DNA of 64,000 bases from Nocardioides sp. Root1257. GTDB taxonomy: Bacteria > Actinomycetota > Actinomycetes > Propionibacteriales > Nocardioidaceae. The notes beneath the pieces were generated by a model, which was given only the letters and a program-made list of their open reading frames with translations, had not been told where the DNA came from and did not search any database. Numbering within the stretch: the first letter of the stretch is position 1; every line of letters begins with the position of its first letter. Shown in pieces: positions 34,581 to 48,510 of the stretch. The position numbers and the translations under genes are program-made. The stretch covers positions 605,494 through 669,493 of the forward strand of contig NZ_LMDV01000008.1 in the NCBI RefSeq assembly GCF_001425175.1, given 5' to 3'.

Positions 34581-35429
34581 ATGATGACCACCTCTGCCGA
34601 CGAGACGACCGTGATCCCGCAGACCCCGGCCGCGCCGTCGACGCCGACCGTTCCGCTGGCCCAGATCGAGGCCCGTGACATCACGGCGTGGTTCGGTCAG
34701 CGCAAGGTGCTCGACCGGGTCTCGCTGACCATGCCGGCCGGCCAGATCACCGCCCTCATCGGCCCCTCCGGCTGTGGCAAGTCGACGTTCCTGCGCATCC
34801 TCAACCGGATGCACGAGCTGGTCCCGTCCGCGCAGCTCGGCGGCGAGGTGCTGCTCGACGGGCAGGACATCTACGACCCCGAGAAGAAGCTGATCGACGC
34901 GCGCCGGTCGATCGGGATGGTCTTCCAGAAGCCCAACCCGTTCCCCGCGATGTCGATCCGCGAGAACGTGCTCGCCGGGCTCAAGCTCACTGGCACCAAG
35001 GCCTCGCGCTCGACCAAGGACGAGCTCGTCGAGTCCTGCCTGCGCAAGGGCGGCCTCTGGGAGGAGGTCAAGGACCGGCTCGACGCTCCCGGTGGCGGCC
35101 TGTCCGGCGGCCAGCAGCAGCGGCTCTGCATCGCCCGCTCGCTGGCCATCAAGCCGCGCGTGCTCCTCATGGACGAGCCGTGCTCCGCGCTCGACCCGAC
35201 CTCGACGCGGGTCATCGAGGAGACGATGAAGGACCTGGCCAAGGAGGTCACGATCGTCATCGTCACGCACAACATGCAGCAGGCCGCCCGGGTGTCCGAC
35301 ACCTGCGCCTTCTTCCTCGCATCGCAGGGCACCCCCGGCGTCATCGTGGAGCACGGGGATACTGCTGCCATGTTCCAGAGCCCCCAGGACCAGCGCACCA
35401 GCGACTACGTGCACGGCCGGTTCGGATGA
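34581..35429 (+). CDS. pstB: Phosphate-type ABC transporter ATPase PstB, locus 2
   Basis: The 282-residue ATPase closely matches locus 1 PstB. Walker [26 protein letters not shown] and [13 protein letters not shown] are intact, as is the PstB mark [12 protein letters not shown]. The ATG at 34581 follows AGGAACGA. A second ATG 3 nt later is also possible. A strong hairpin separates it from the binding protein, and a transglycosylase gene follows 28 nt later. Confidence 0.95.
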   Translation: MMTTSADETTVIPQTPAAPSTPTVPLAQIEARDITAWFGQRKVLDRVSLTMPAGQITALIGPSGCGKSTFLRILNRMHELVPSAQLGGEVLLDGQDIYDPEKKLIDARRSIGMVFQKPNPFPAMSIRENVLAGLKLTGTKASRSTKDELVESCLRKGGLWEEVKDRLDAPGGGLSGGQQQRLCIARSLAIKPRVLLMDEPCSALDPTSTRVIEETMKDLAKEVTIVIVTHNMQQAARVSDTCAFFLASQGTPGVIVEHGDTAAMFQSPQDQRTSDYVHGRFG

Positions 35430-35457
35430 CCACCCCACGATTCCGGGGGGACCGCGG

Positions 35458-36201
35458 GTGATCCCAGGTCGTCTGATCGCGACGTTCGCCACCGCCCTGG
35501 TGATCGTCGCGGGGCTGGGCTACGCCCTCTCGCAGACCATCCTGTCCCGACCGCCGCTGGTGGTCGCCCAGCAGCCGCAGTACGTCGAGGCGCCGAGCCC
35601 GGAGACCCGGATGGCGAAGCAGCCGGGCGACGCCCCGGCCGCGCCGACGAAGGTCGACCCCCGCTGGGTGACCTCGATGGCGAACAAGGCCGGCATCCCG
35701 GCACCCGCCGTGCGCGCGTACGCCAACGCGCAGCTCTCGGAGCCCCGCACCTGCAAGGTCGGGTGGACGACGCTGGCCGGGATCGGCTGGGTCGAGTCCC
35801 AGCACGGCACGATCGGCGGCCGGACGCTCGGCGACGACGGGCACTCGTCGACGCCGGTGCTCGGGCCTGCGCTCGACGGCAAGGACTTCGCCGCGATCCG
35901 GGCGACGCCGGAGAGCACGACCTGGCACGGCGACCCGACCTGGGACCACGCCGTCGGCCCGCTCCAGTTCATCCCGTCGACGTGGGAGACCTGGGGGAGT
36001 GACGGTGACGGCGACGGGGTCGCCGACCCCAACGACATCGACGACGCGGCCTACACCGCCGCGCGCTACCTCTGCGCCGACGGCCACGACCTGACCACCG
36101 GCGCCGGCTGGGCCGACGCGGTCTTCGGCTACAACCACGACCAGTCGTACGTCGAGTCCGTCTACGCCGCAGCGTCGGCGTACGCGGACCGCACCAGCTG
36201 A
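35458..36201 (+). CDS. Lytic transglycosylase, SLT/MltB-like
   Basis: The 247-residue protein has an N-terminal helix (IATFATALVIVAGLGYAL) and a peptidoglycan-cleaving domain. The catalytic Glu is in GIGWVESQHGTIGG, and AVGPLQFIPSTWETW and DIDDAAYTAARYLC are the family's C-terminal helices. It cleaves glycan strands without water. Its position right after a phosphate-type transporter with large surface proteins suggests that it opens the wall for them, but it may be independent. The GTG start is 28 nt from pstB2. Confidence 0.88.
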   Translation: MIPGRLIATFATALVIVAGLGYALSQTILSRPPLVVAQQPQYVEAPSPETRMAKQPGDAPAAPTKVDPRWVTSMANKAGIPAPAVRAYANAQLSEPRTCKVGWTTLAGIGWVESQHGTIGGRTLGDDGHSSTPVLGPALDGKDFAAIRATPESTTWHGDPTWDHAVGPLQFIPSTWETWGSDGDGDGVADPNDIDDAAYTAARYLCADGHDLTTGAGWADAVFGYNHDQSYVESVYAAASAYADRTS

Positions 36202-36264
36202 CCTCCGGCGGGTCGCCCTCGTCGGCGCCCGCTCGCTCCTATCGTGGAGGCGGGAGGGTGCCAG

Positions 36265-38763
36265 GTGCGCCTGCGGATGTTGTTCGTGCTGGTCGTCGCG
36301 ACCGCGTCGGTGCCTGCGCTGGCGACGGCCCCGGTGCCGGGAGCCGCTCCGCGAGCTGATGGCAGCATCGCAGCGGCGCTGCCGGTCGCGGGGGTGCGCA
36401 CCGAGGCGGCCTTCCGGCGGGCCTGGGCCGACCCGACCCGTCGGCGCATCGAGCTCGGCGCGGACCTGGTGCTGCGCAACTGCCGGGTCGGCGACCCGAT
36501 CCGGGAGTCGCCGTACCCCCTCGAGCTCGACGGCAACGGCCACTCGATCCGGCAGTCCTGCTTCGAGAAGCGGCTGCTGCGCCAGGACGGGACCGGCTAC
36601 CTCGACATCCACGACATCTCGCTCAGCCGGGGCGGCTCCGACGGGCCGGGCGCGGCGCTGACGTCGCGCGGCGAGATCTCGCTCGCCGACTGCGAGATCA
36701 CCCAGAACCTCGCCGAGGAGCCCGGGGGCGGTGTCTTCTCGATGCGGCGGGTCACCGTGCGCCGCTGCCACATCAACGGCAACCTCGCCAACGACGACGG
36801 CGGCGCCATCTACGCCCGCCGGGGCGGGGTGCAGGTCTACGACTCGGTCCTCAGCAACAACCTGGTCGACGGCTCCGGCGGCGCGATCGGCTCGACCGGC
36901 GACATCCTGGTCGTGCGCTCGAAGGTCGACGGCAACACGACCGACGGCGACGGGGGCGCCCTCTACGCCGACGAGGACGGCGACGTGACCGTCATCGACT
37001 CGCTCATCGACGGCAGCGACGCCGACGGTCCGGGCGGCGCCATCTTCACGCTCGACGGCGACGTCGCCGTGCTCGGCTCCACCCTCAACGGCAACCGCGC
37101 CGACGACCGCGGCGGCGCGATCTCGGGCGAGGCGGACGTGCTCGTCGTCAATTCCAACATCGCTCGCAACCTGGCCGTCGCGCACGCCGGCGGCGGGGTC
37201 TGGGCGCGGGGCAACCTGACCGTCGTGAACTCGACGATCACGCAGAACTACGCGGAGGGCGAGGGCGGCGGCATCCTGTCCGCCGGGAGGACGACGGTCG
37301 TCTCGTCGACGATCACCCGCAACATCGCGCCGGTGGCCGGCGACGTCGGCAGCGCTCACCGGCTCGACGTCTTCGGCTCGATCATCGGGCCGCCCGTCTT
37401 CGAGGGCGTCACCGGCGACACCATCCCCAGCCACCGCAGCTGCCGCGTCTACGACTCGCTCTCGCGCGGCTACAACTTCTACACCGAGGACTCGTGCGAG
37501 CTCGAGAACCCGACCGACGTGCTCGGCGACGACCCGGGGCTCGTGCAGGTCGACGGGCACCCGCTGGGCTTCGTGCTGATGCCGACGGACGACAGTCCGG
37601 TCCGGGCCCGGATCCCGAGCGGCTCGTGCCGTGGCGTGCTCCCCGACCCGCTCCCGGCGGGACAGCTGCTCGTCGGGTGGGTCGACTGGCCCGACGTCCT
37701 GGCGCGGGACACCGTCGGCCGGCTGCGCGACACCGGGCAGCCCTGTGACATCGGGGCCTCGCAGTCGGGTCCGGTCCCGAGCCTCCGGGTGTCGGCGCCT
37801 GCGGCCGACCGCGCGCCGGCGGTCCAGCAGGTGGTGGCCGCGGCACCGGTCACCCGACGGTCGGCGCACGCCCCGGTCGGCCGGCTCGCGGCGCGGCTGC
37901 GGGCTCTGCTGCACGACGCGCGGCGCTTCGACCAGCTGCGCGCCTGCACGACGTACGTCGGGGTGCGCACGGCCGGCGATCCTCAGCACCGGTGGGGCTT
38001 CCTGTACGACGAGCGCGACGGGAGCGGCATCGACCGCCGGCCCGCCCTGGTGCGGGCGCCGGCCCGGAAGGCCGAGGAGGTCCTGCTGCGCCTGGCGACC
38101 TCACGGCGCTGTCTCAGCGCGGCCCCCGACCCCAACGGGACCGGCGCCGACGCCCGGCGCGGCGCTCCGTCCCTCTCCGCTCTGGAGCGGATGGCAGCGC
38201 AGGTCGAGCGGACGGCCGGCCGCTTCGACCGGTGGGAGTCCTGCCTCTCCTGGCTCCCCGTCACCGAGGACGGCGACGCTCGACAGGGGCTCGGCTTCCT
38301 CGCCACGGGACGGCGACACCTGCCCGCCGTCGGCATCGACACCAGCGAGTGGGACGACCCCGACTACCAGCTGCTCGTCCTCCGCCGGCACGGCTGTGCG
38401 CCCGACCCGGGCGAGAGCGCCGACCGCCTCGCCCGCAGGTCCCCGGAGGACCGGCGGAGCCGGATCGCGGCGCTGCGCGAGGACGTCGAGGACCTGGTCG
38501 AGCCGGTCGCCGAGATCACCCGGTTCGACGAGTGCATGTACACCGTCGGGCTGCACCAGCGCCCCGGCTACCTCTTCCGGGACCGCACCGGCCACCGGAG
38601 CCGTCGCGCCGCGCTCTCCTTCGACCTGCGCGGCCCCCGCCTGCCCGCGATCAGCGTGATGGCGACCTCGGGGGAGGAGCCGCCGCAGATCGAGTGCAAC
38701 GAGGACGCCGGCCTGCCCGACGACGATGACGAGCGTCGACCGGGTGTCGGAGGCCGCCCGTAG
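36265..38763 (+). CDS. Secreted beta-helix protein with three Cys-rich C-terminal repeats
   Basis: The 832-residue protein has a signal peptide (MLFVLVVATASVPALATA). From about 120 to 400 it carries repeats of about 22-25 residues with GGAI/GGGV (NNLVDGSGGAIGSTGDILVV...), which build a right-handed beta-helix of the kind in polymorphic adhesin-like proteins. A GQPCDIGASQSG block closes this part, as in choice-of-anchor domains. The last 290 residues hold three similar modules, each with [R]FD, a Cys soon after, GF/GYLF and a final Cys. I cannot name them. GTG 36265 is chosen for the GGCGGGAGGG site. The role may be adhesion. Confidence 0.75.
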   Translation: MRLRMLFVLVVATASVPALATAPVPGAAPRADGSIAAALPVAGVRTEAAFRRAWADPTRRRIELGADLVLRNCRVGDPIRESPYPLELDGNGHSIRQSCFEKRLLRQDGTGYLDIHDISLSRGGSDGPGAALTSRGEISLADCEITQNLAEEPGGGVFSMRRVTVRRCHINGNLANDDGGAIYARRGGVQVYDSVLSNNLVDGSGGAIGSTGDILVVRSKVDGNTTDGDGGALYADEDGDVTVIDSLIDGSDADGPGGAIFTLDGDVAVLGSTLNGNRADDRGGAISGEADVLVVNSNIARNLAVAHAGGGVWARGNLTVVNSTITQNYAEGEGGGILSAGRTTVVSSTITRNIAPVAGDVGSAHRLDVFGSIIGPPVFEGVTGDTIPSHRSCRVYDSLSRGYNFYTEDSCELENPTDVLGDDPGLVQVDGHPLGFVLMPTDDSPVRARIPSGSCRGVLPDPLPAGQLLVGWVDWPDVLARDTVGRLRDTGQPCDIGASQSGPVPSLRVSAPAADRAPAVQQVVAAAPVTRRSAHAPVGRLAARLRALLHDARRFDQLRACTTYVGVRTAGDPQHRWGFLYDERDGSGIDRRPALVRAPARKAEEVLLRLATSRRCLSAAPDPNGTGADARRGAPSLSALERMAAQVERTAGRFDRWESCLSWLPVTEDGDARQGLGFLATGRRHLPAVGIDTSEWDDPDYQLLVLRRHGCAPDPGESADRLARRSPEDRRSRIAALREDVEDLVEPVAEITRFDECMYTVGLHQRPGYLFRDRTGHRSRRAALSFDLRGPRLPAISVMATSGEEPPQIECNEDAGLPDDDDERRPGVGGRP

Positions 38764-38838
38764 ACTCGGTGCGTCACCCCCTGTCACTCGTTGACCGGGG
38801 GCTGTCGTGCTGTTCCGTGCTCCTCCGAAAGGCTCCCC

Positions 38839-42371
<3,533 letters not shown>

Positions 42372-42375
<4 letters not shown>

Positions 42376-43040
42376 CGCGTGTGTCCCCGTTGGCCGGCCT
42401 CGCCGTGGCCGGCGCCGTGCTGCTGACCGGATGCGGCTCCGTGCCCGACCTCAACCCGGGCATCGCCGTCGTGGTCGGCGACGACTCCGTCACCACCCGT
42501 CACGTCGCCGACCTGTCGTCCGACTACTGCGCCGCCGCCGAGCCCCAGCTCCAGGGGCAGCCGCTGCCGCGGCACTACCTCAACGGCCGGGTCGCGGGCA
42601 GCATCGCGTTGCGCTCCGCCGCCGACCAGCTGATGGCCGAGAAGGGCGTCGAGGTGGACCCGTCGTACGCCACGGCGGTGAAGCAGGCCGAGGCCCAGCT
42701 GACCGACCTGACCACCGCGCAGCGCGACGCGATCGTCGAGGTGCAGGGCGCCGAGACCTACGTCGCTGCCGCGGAGACGTCCGTCGGTCGCGCCGCACTC
42801 GGCGGGTCGCCGTCCGCCGACGACGCGAAGGCCGCTGGGGAGAAGGCGTTCCAGGCCTGGCTCGACGACCACGACGTCCGCATCGACCCGCGCTACGGCG
42901 TCGTGATCGAGAAGGGCCAGGCGGTGCTCACGGACACGAGCCTCTCCCAGCCGGTCACCAACACGGCCAAGCAGGCCGACGCCACGACGCCCGACACGAC
43001 GTACGCCGCGGGCCTGCCCGCGGCCCAGCGCTGCGGATAG
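42372..43040 (+). CDS. SurA N-terminal-like lipoprotein
   Basis: The 222-residue protein starts at a GTG that overlaps the mfd stop, with AGGAG 6 nt before it. It has a lipobox (VLLTGCGS, Cys about residue 19-21), so it should be lipidated at the outer face. The body (IAVVVGDDSVTTRHVADL..., YLNGRVAGSIALRSAADQLMAEKG) resembles the SurA/PrsA N-terminal chaperone helical domain. No PPIase domain follows, so only chaperone action is plausible. Coupling to mfd is common in actinobacteria. Confidence 0.78.
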
Positions 43041-43042
43041 TC

Positions 43043-43081
43043 GGTGGTTGAGGTGCGAGCGGAGCGAGCGTCGAAACCACC
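43043..43081. repeat. GGTGGTT...AACCACC repeat, copy at mazG
   Basis: It begins GGTGGTTGAGGTGCGAGC and ends GTCGAAACCACC, 39 nt. It starts 2 nt after the lipoprotein stop and contains the GTG used by the mazG frame. The copy at 53775 differs by one base (CCTCG against CGTCG). Confidence 0.85.
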
Positions 43082-43661
43082 ATCGACCGGCGAGCCGCTC
43101 CTCGACTTCCTCGAGGTGATGCGTCGCCTACGCGTCGAGTGCGCCTGGAAGGCCGGGCAGACCCACCGGTCGCTGGCCCGCTACCTGCTCGAGGAGACGC
43201 ACGAGACCCTCGAGGCGATCGACACCGGCGACGCGGCGCTGCTCCGTGAGGAGCTCGGCGACCTGCTGCTGCAGGTCTACTTCCACGCGGTGATCGCGGA
43301 GGAGTCCGGGGAGTTCACCCTCGACGACGTCGCCGACGACATCATCGCCAAGATGCGCCGCCGCAACCCGCACGTGTTCTCCGACGCACCCGGAGGGACA
43401 CCGGCGGAGATCAACGAGGCGTGGGAGGCCGTCAAGGCCACCGAGAAGCAGCGCGACTCGGTCACCGACGGGATCCCGCCGACACTCCCGGCCCTGCTCT
43501 ACGCCGACAAGGTGCTCGACCGCCTCGCCCGTGCGGGCGAGCCTGCTGCGCCGTCGGGGGGCGACCTCGGCGACCGGCTGCTCGCCCTGGTCGCGGAGGC
43601 GCGGGAGACCGGCACCGATCCGGAGCAGGCGCTGCGCGACGCCGTACGAAGGCTGCTCTGA
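43044..43661 (+). CDS. mazG: MazG family nucleoside triphosphate pyrophosphohydrolase
   Basis: The 205-residue enzyme cleaves NTPs to NMP and pyrophosphate and cleans the nucleotide pool. EEThETLEAI (EExxE) and EELGDLL with its E/D pairs form the metal site. The family core begins at LLDFLEVMRRLRVECAW. The only in-frame start codons before it (GTG 43044 or GTG 43053) lie inside the dispersed repeat, and so the first dozen residues are repeat-encoded. An ATG downstream (residue 26) would cut the core. Confidence 0.85.
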   Translation: MVEVRAERASKPPSTGEPLLDFLEVMRRLRVECAWKAGQTHRSLARYLLEETHETLEAIDTGDAALLREELGDLLLQVYFHAVIAEESGEFTLDDVADDIIAKMRRRNPHVFSDAPGGTPAEINEAWEAVKATEKQRDSVTDGIPPTLPALLYADKVLDRLARAGEPAAPSGGDLGDRLLALVAEARETGTDPEQALRDAVRRLL

Positions 43662-43679
43662 GCGGCTAGGGTCTCCCTC

Positions 43680-44060
43680 ATGTCTCGGGTGCTGATCGTC
43701 GAGGACGATGTCGATGTGCGCGACTGGATCGCCCACTGCATGCTCCACGACGGCGACGAGATCCGCGGGGTCCCCGACGGGCGTCGGCTGCGGGCGCTCC
43801 ACGAGGAAGAGCCCGGCTACCTCCCCGACCTGGTGCTGATGGACTACGCCCTGCCCGACACCGACGGGGTCGCGCTGCTCGCCGAGCTGCACGGCTTCTG
43901 GGCCGACGTCCCGGCGGTGTTCGTGACCGTGCAGTGGACCGGCGAGATCATCGAGCGGATCCAGCAGACCGGCTACGAACGCATCGCCAAGCCGTTCAAC
44001 CCCGACGACCTCCGCGCGGCCGCGGGGAGGGCGCTCGAGACGAGGAGGAGCCAGGGGTGA
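43680..44060 (+). CDS. CheY-like response regulator without output domain
   Basis: The 126-residue receiver has the acidic pair EDD (9-10), phosphoacceptor Asp in LVLMDYALPD, Thr in FVTVQ and Lys in IAKPFNP. No DNA-binding or enzymatic domain follows. It probably passes the signal by protein contact or relays phosphate. ATG 43680 lies 7 nt after TAGGGT (43667-43672). It overlaps the kinase gene by 4 nt, so kinase and regulator are made together. Confidence 0.88.
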   Translation: MSRVLIVEDDVDVRDWIAHCMLHDGDEIRGVPDGRRLRALHEEEPGYLPDLVLMDYALPDTDGVALLAELHGFWADVPAVFVTVQWTGEIIERIQQTGYERIAKPFNPDDLRAAAGRALETRRSQG

Positions 44061-46096
44061 ACCGGGTCCGCCTGCTCGACCTGGGTGCCTTCGCGGGCTA
44101 CTTCGTGCTCGCGGCCTACCTCGGTCGGCTGGCCGTCGTCGACGGCAGCGGGCTGTCGCTCGTGTGGCCGGCCGCGGGGGTCGCCGCCGCCTGGCTCGCG
44201 GTGACCGGGTGGCAGCGCTGGCTCGTCGTCGACGCGACCGCGGTCTTCCTCCTCACCCTCGGGGTGTACGCCGCCGTCGGGGCCTCCGTCGGCGTGGTCG
44301 TCAGCCTGGCGGCCGCGACCGTCGTCCAGACGCTGGTCTTCGGGCTGCTGGTGAGCCGGTGGGTGCCCGCCTGGTGGGGGTTCGGCGCCGAACCGCCGGC
44401 CGGGGTGCAGCGGCTGCGCGACCTGGGCTACCTGCTGGTCGCGGCCCTCGCCGCGGCCGCGGTCTCGTCGCTCGTCGGCCCCACCACGCTTCTCGCGACG
44501 ACCGACGCCGACTGGACCGTCCTGCTCTCGTGGACCGTGCGCAACTCGGTCGGCATCATCGCGATCTTCCCGCTCTCGATGCTGGCGCGGCACGCCGCCC
44601 GCTCGGACTCCCCGGACCGCTCGCCGACCCCGGTCGGGCCCTACCGGGGGAGCGTCCTGGAGCTCGTGGCGCTCGTGGGCGTCAGCATCGGCGCGTGCTG
44701 GCTGATCTTCAGCGTGAACGACAGCCTGCCGATCCCGTTCCTCCTCCTCGCGACCTCGGTGTGGGCCGGCACCCGGTTCTCGCCGTGGGTGGCCGACCTG
44801 CACGCGCTGGTGCTGGCGGCTGGCGTCGTCGCGTTCACGGTGCTCGGGCGGGGGCCGTTCGCGACCATCTCGGACCCGGTCCAGCAGGTCCTCGTCGTCC
44901 AGGCGTACGTCGCGGTCGCGGTCGTGCTCACCCTCTCGCTGTCCGTCGGCCGCCGCGAGAGCCTCGCGCTGAACCAACGGATCGCCGCGTCCGAGAAGGC
45001 TGCCACCGAGCAGGCGGCCACGATGCGCACCATCCTCGACACGATGGCCGACGGCGTGAGCGTGGTCGACGGCGAGGGTCGGATCGTGCTGCGCAACCCG
45101 TCCGCGGGCGTCCTGGTGGGTGACGTGAAGGCCAACGGCGAGGGTGTGCTGGACGCCGGCGGCTACGACCTGCGGCACGCGGACGGCACCTCCGTCACTG
45201 CGGAGGAGTACCGGGCGGCGTTCGCGGGACAGGTCGTCGACAACATGGACCTGTTCGTGCGCACCGCCGACTCCCCGGACGGCCGGATGCTCGAGGTCAC
45301 GGCCCGACCGATCCCCGGCAGCGACCCGCCGCTCGTGGTCGTCGTCTTCCACGACGTCACCGCCGACCGGCGCGAGCGTGACGAGCTCGCGTCGTTCGCC
45401 GGCGTCGTCGCGCACGACCTGCTGAACCCGCTCACCGTCGTCGAGGGCTGGTCCGAGACGATGCTCGAGACGGCCCAGGCCGGCATCGTCGTACCCCCGG
45501 AGAAGCAGGTCGACCAGCTCGACCGGATCGTGCGCGCGGCCCAGCGGATGCAGCACCTGATCAGCGACCTGCTCGCCTACACGACGGCGCGCGACCTGCG
45601 GATCACGCCGGTGCGCGTCGACCTCCGGGCGATGGTCAAGGACGTCGCCCGGGCCCGGGTCGAGGCGAGCCGGGTCAGCGAGGTGGAGCAGCCGGTCATC
45701 ACCGTCGACCCGGCGCTGCCCGACGTCCTCGCCGAGCCGGTGCTGCTGCGCCAGGTGATCGACAACCTCGTCGGCAACGCGGTGAAGTACGTCGCGCCCG
45801 GGGTGTGCCCCGAGATCGAGGTCCGCGGCCGTCGGGTCGACGGCGACGGCGACGGCGCGCCGATGGTGCTGATCGAGATCGTCGACAACGGCATCGGCAT
45901 CCCGGAGGACCAGCGGGCCCGGGTCTTCGACACGTTCCACCGCGCGCACCGCGACGGGTACCGCGGCACCGGCCTCGGTCTCTCCATCGTCAAGCGGATC
46001 GCCGAGCGGCACGGCGGCACGGCCGCGGCGGCCGCCAACGCCGGTCGCGGTGGGACGACGATGAGCGTGACCTTCCCAGCGGCTGACCTGGACTGA
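44057..46096 (+). CDS. MASE1-PAS hybrid-free sensor histidine kinase
   Basis: The 679-residue protein has a MASE1-type membrane sensor (about 1-300, eight or more helices), a PAS domain (about 325-430), a HisKA block with VAHDLLNPLTVVEGWSE as phosphoacceptor and an ATP-binding domain (NLVGNAVKY, IVDNGIGIPEDQ, GTGLGLSIVKRIAERHGG). It is likely the partner of the upstream receiver. The GTG overlaps the previous stop. The stimulus is not known, as MASE1 ligands vary. Confidence 0.9.
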   Translation: MNRVRLLDLGAFAGYFVLAAYLGRLAVVDGSGLSLVWPAAGVAAAWLAVTGWQRWLVVDATAVFLLTLGVYAAVGASVGVVVSLAAATVVQTLVFGLLVSRWVPAWWGFGAEPPAGVQRLRDLGYLLVAALAAAAVSSLVGPTTLLATTDADWTVLLSWTVRNSVGIIAIFPLSMLARHAARSDSPDRSPTPVGPYRGSVLELVALVGVSIGACWLIFSVNDSLPIPFLLLATSVWAGTRFSPWVADLHALVLAAGVVAFTVLGRGPFATISDPVQQVLVVQAYVAVAVVLTLSLSVGRRESLALNQRIAASEKAATEQAATMRTILDTMADGVSVVDGEGRIVLRNPSAGVLVGDVKANGEGVLDAGGYDLRHADGTSVTAEEYRAAFAGQVVDNMDLFVRTADSPDGRMLEVTARPIPGSDPPLVVVVFHDVTADRRERDELASFAGVVAHDLLNPLTVVEGWSETMLETAQAGIVVPPEKQVDQLDRIVRAAQRMQHLISDLLAYTTARDLRITPVRVDLRAMVKDVARARVEASRVSEVEQPVITVDPALPDVLAEPVLLRQVIDNLVGNAVKYVAPGVCPEIEVRGRRVDGDGDGAPMVLIEIVDNGIGIPEDQRARVFDTFHRAHRDGYRGTGLGLSIVKRIAERHGGTAAAAANAGRGGTTMSVTFPAADLD

Positions 46097-46119
46097 TCAC
46101 GGCGCCCGGACGGCACTAG

Positions 46120-47406
<1,287 letters not shown>

Positions 47407-47421
47407 GCGACCCTAGGAGAC

Positions 47422-48012
47422 ATGCCCGAGTCTCGTCGTACGCCGTCGCGCGCTCCGCGCCCCGGCGGCCGCCCCGGACGCGGCCGGAGCGGGTCGACGG
47501 GGCGCGGCAGCACGCGCTCGTCCCTGACCGACACCTCCGGGACCGGCAGCCTGCCGGCGGTCCCCGTCGGCCGCCGCCGGCCGCGGGTCACCGGGCGTGC
47601 GGCGGTGCTGCTGCTGGTGCTGTCGCTGCTGACGATCTCCTACGCGTCGTCGATGCGGGCCTACCTCGACCAGCGCTCGCACATCGACGACCTCAAGGGC
47701 CAGATCGCCCTGCGCCAGGCGCGCATCGACGACCTGGAGCGGGAGAAGCGGCGCTGGGACGACCCGGCGTTCGTGCGTCAGCAGGCCCGCGACCTCAACT
47801 ACGTCATGCCCGGCGAGACGGCGTACGTCGTGCTCGACGAGGACGGCAAGCCGCTCGACTCGGAGGCGAAGCTCTCCGACCCCGCCGAGGCCGCCCGCAA
47901 GGCGCCGACCGCGTGGTGGTCCACGGCGTGGAAGTCCGTCGAGCTCGCCGGCAACCCGCCGAAGCCCGGGGACAAGCCGCAGCCGGCGGACAAGATCGAC
48001 GAGACGCCCTGA
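47422..48012 (+). CDS. FtsB/DivIC-like septum formation protein
   Basis: The 196-residue protein has a basic, Ser/Arg/Pro-rich start, one helix (AAVLLLVLSLLTISYASSM) and a short coiled coil (SHIDDLKGQIALRQARIDDLEREKRRWDDPAFV). It ends with the family block QQARDLNYVMPGETAYVV. This is the divisome protein family that links FtsL and FtsQ. The position after eno and before DUF501/ppx is conserved. The Lys/Pro-rich tail is variable. Confidence 0.9.
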   Translation: MPESRRTPSRAPRPGGRPGRGRSGSTGRGSTRSSLTDTSGTGSLPAVPVGRRRPRVTGRAAVLLLVLSLLTISYASSMRAYLDQRSHIDDLKGQIALRQARIDDLEREKRRWDDPAFVRQQARDLNYVMPGETAYVVLDEDGKPLDSEAKLSDPAEAARKAPTAWWSTAWKSVELAGNPPKPGDKPQPADKIDETP

Positions 48013-48024
48013 CAGGATGGGGAC

Positions 48025-48510
48025 GTGATCGACCCCTCCGACGTCTCCGCCATCGAGGCCCAGCTCGGTCGTGAGCCGCGCGCCATCCACGAGGTCGGCC
48101 ACCGCTGCCCGTGCGGCAACCCCGACGTGGTCACCACGGAGCCGCGGCTGCCCAACGGCACGCCGTTCCCGACGACGTACTACCTCACCTGCCCGCGCGC
48201 GGCCTCGCGGATCGGCACGCTCGAGGGCTCCGGCCTGATGAAGGAGATGCAGGACCGGCTGGCGGAGGACCCGGAGCTGGCCGCGTCGTACCGCGCCGCC
48301 CACGAGCGCTACCTCGCCGCGCGGGCGGAGCTGGGCAGCGTCCCCGAGATCGAGGGCATCTCCGCCGGCGGGATGCCCGATCGCGTCAAGTGCCTGCACG
48401 TGCTCGCCGGCCAGGCGCTCGCCCAGGGCCGCGGGGTCAACCCGTTCGGCGACGAGGTGCTCGACCTGCTGGGCGCCTGGTGGGAGTCGGGTCCGTGCGT
48501 GGACGTGTAG
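48025..48510 (+). CDS. DUF501 family protein
   Basis: The 161-residue protein has the DUF501 marks: [42 protein letters not shown] and [27 protein letters not shown]. The Cys and His residues suggest a metal site. The function is unknown in the family. It is almost always next to the exopolyphosphatase gene, which it overlaps here by 16 nt. GTG 48025 lies 6 nt after CAGGAT. Confidence 0.9.
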   Translation: MIDPSDVSAIEAQLGREPRAIHEVGHRCPCGNPDVVTTEPRLPNGTPFPTTYYLTCPRAASRIGTLEGSGLMKEMQDRLAEDPELAASYRAAHERYLAARAELGSVPEIEGISAGGMPDRVKCLHVLAGQALAQGRGVNPFGDEVLDLLGAWWESGPCVDV

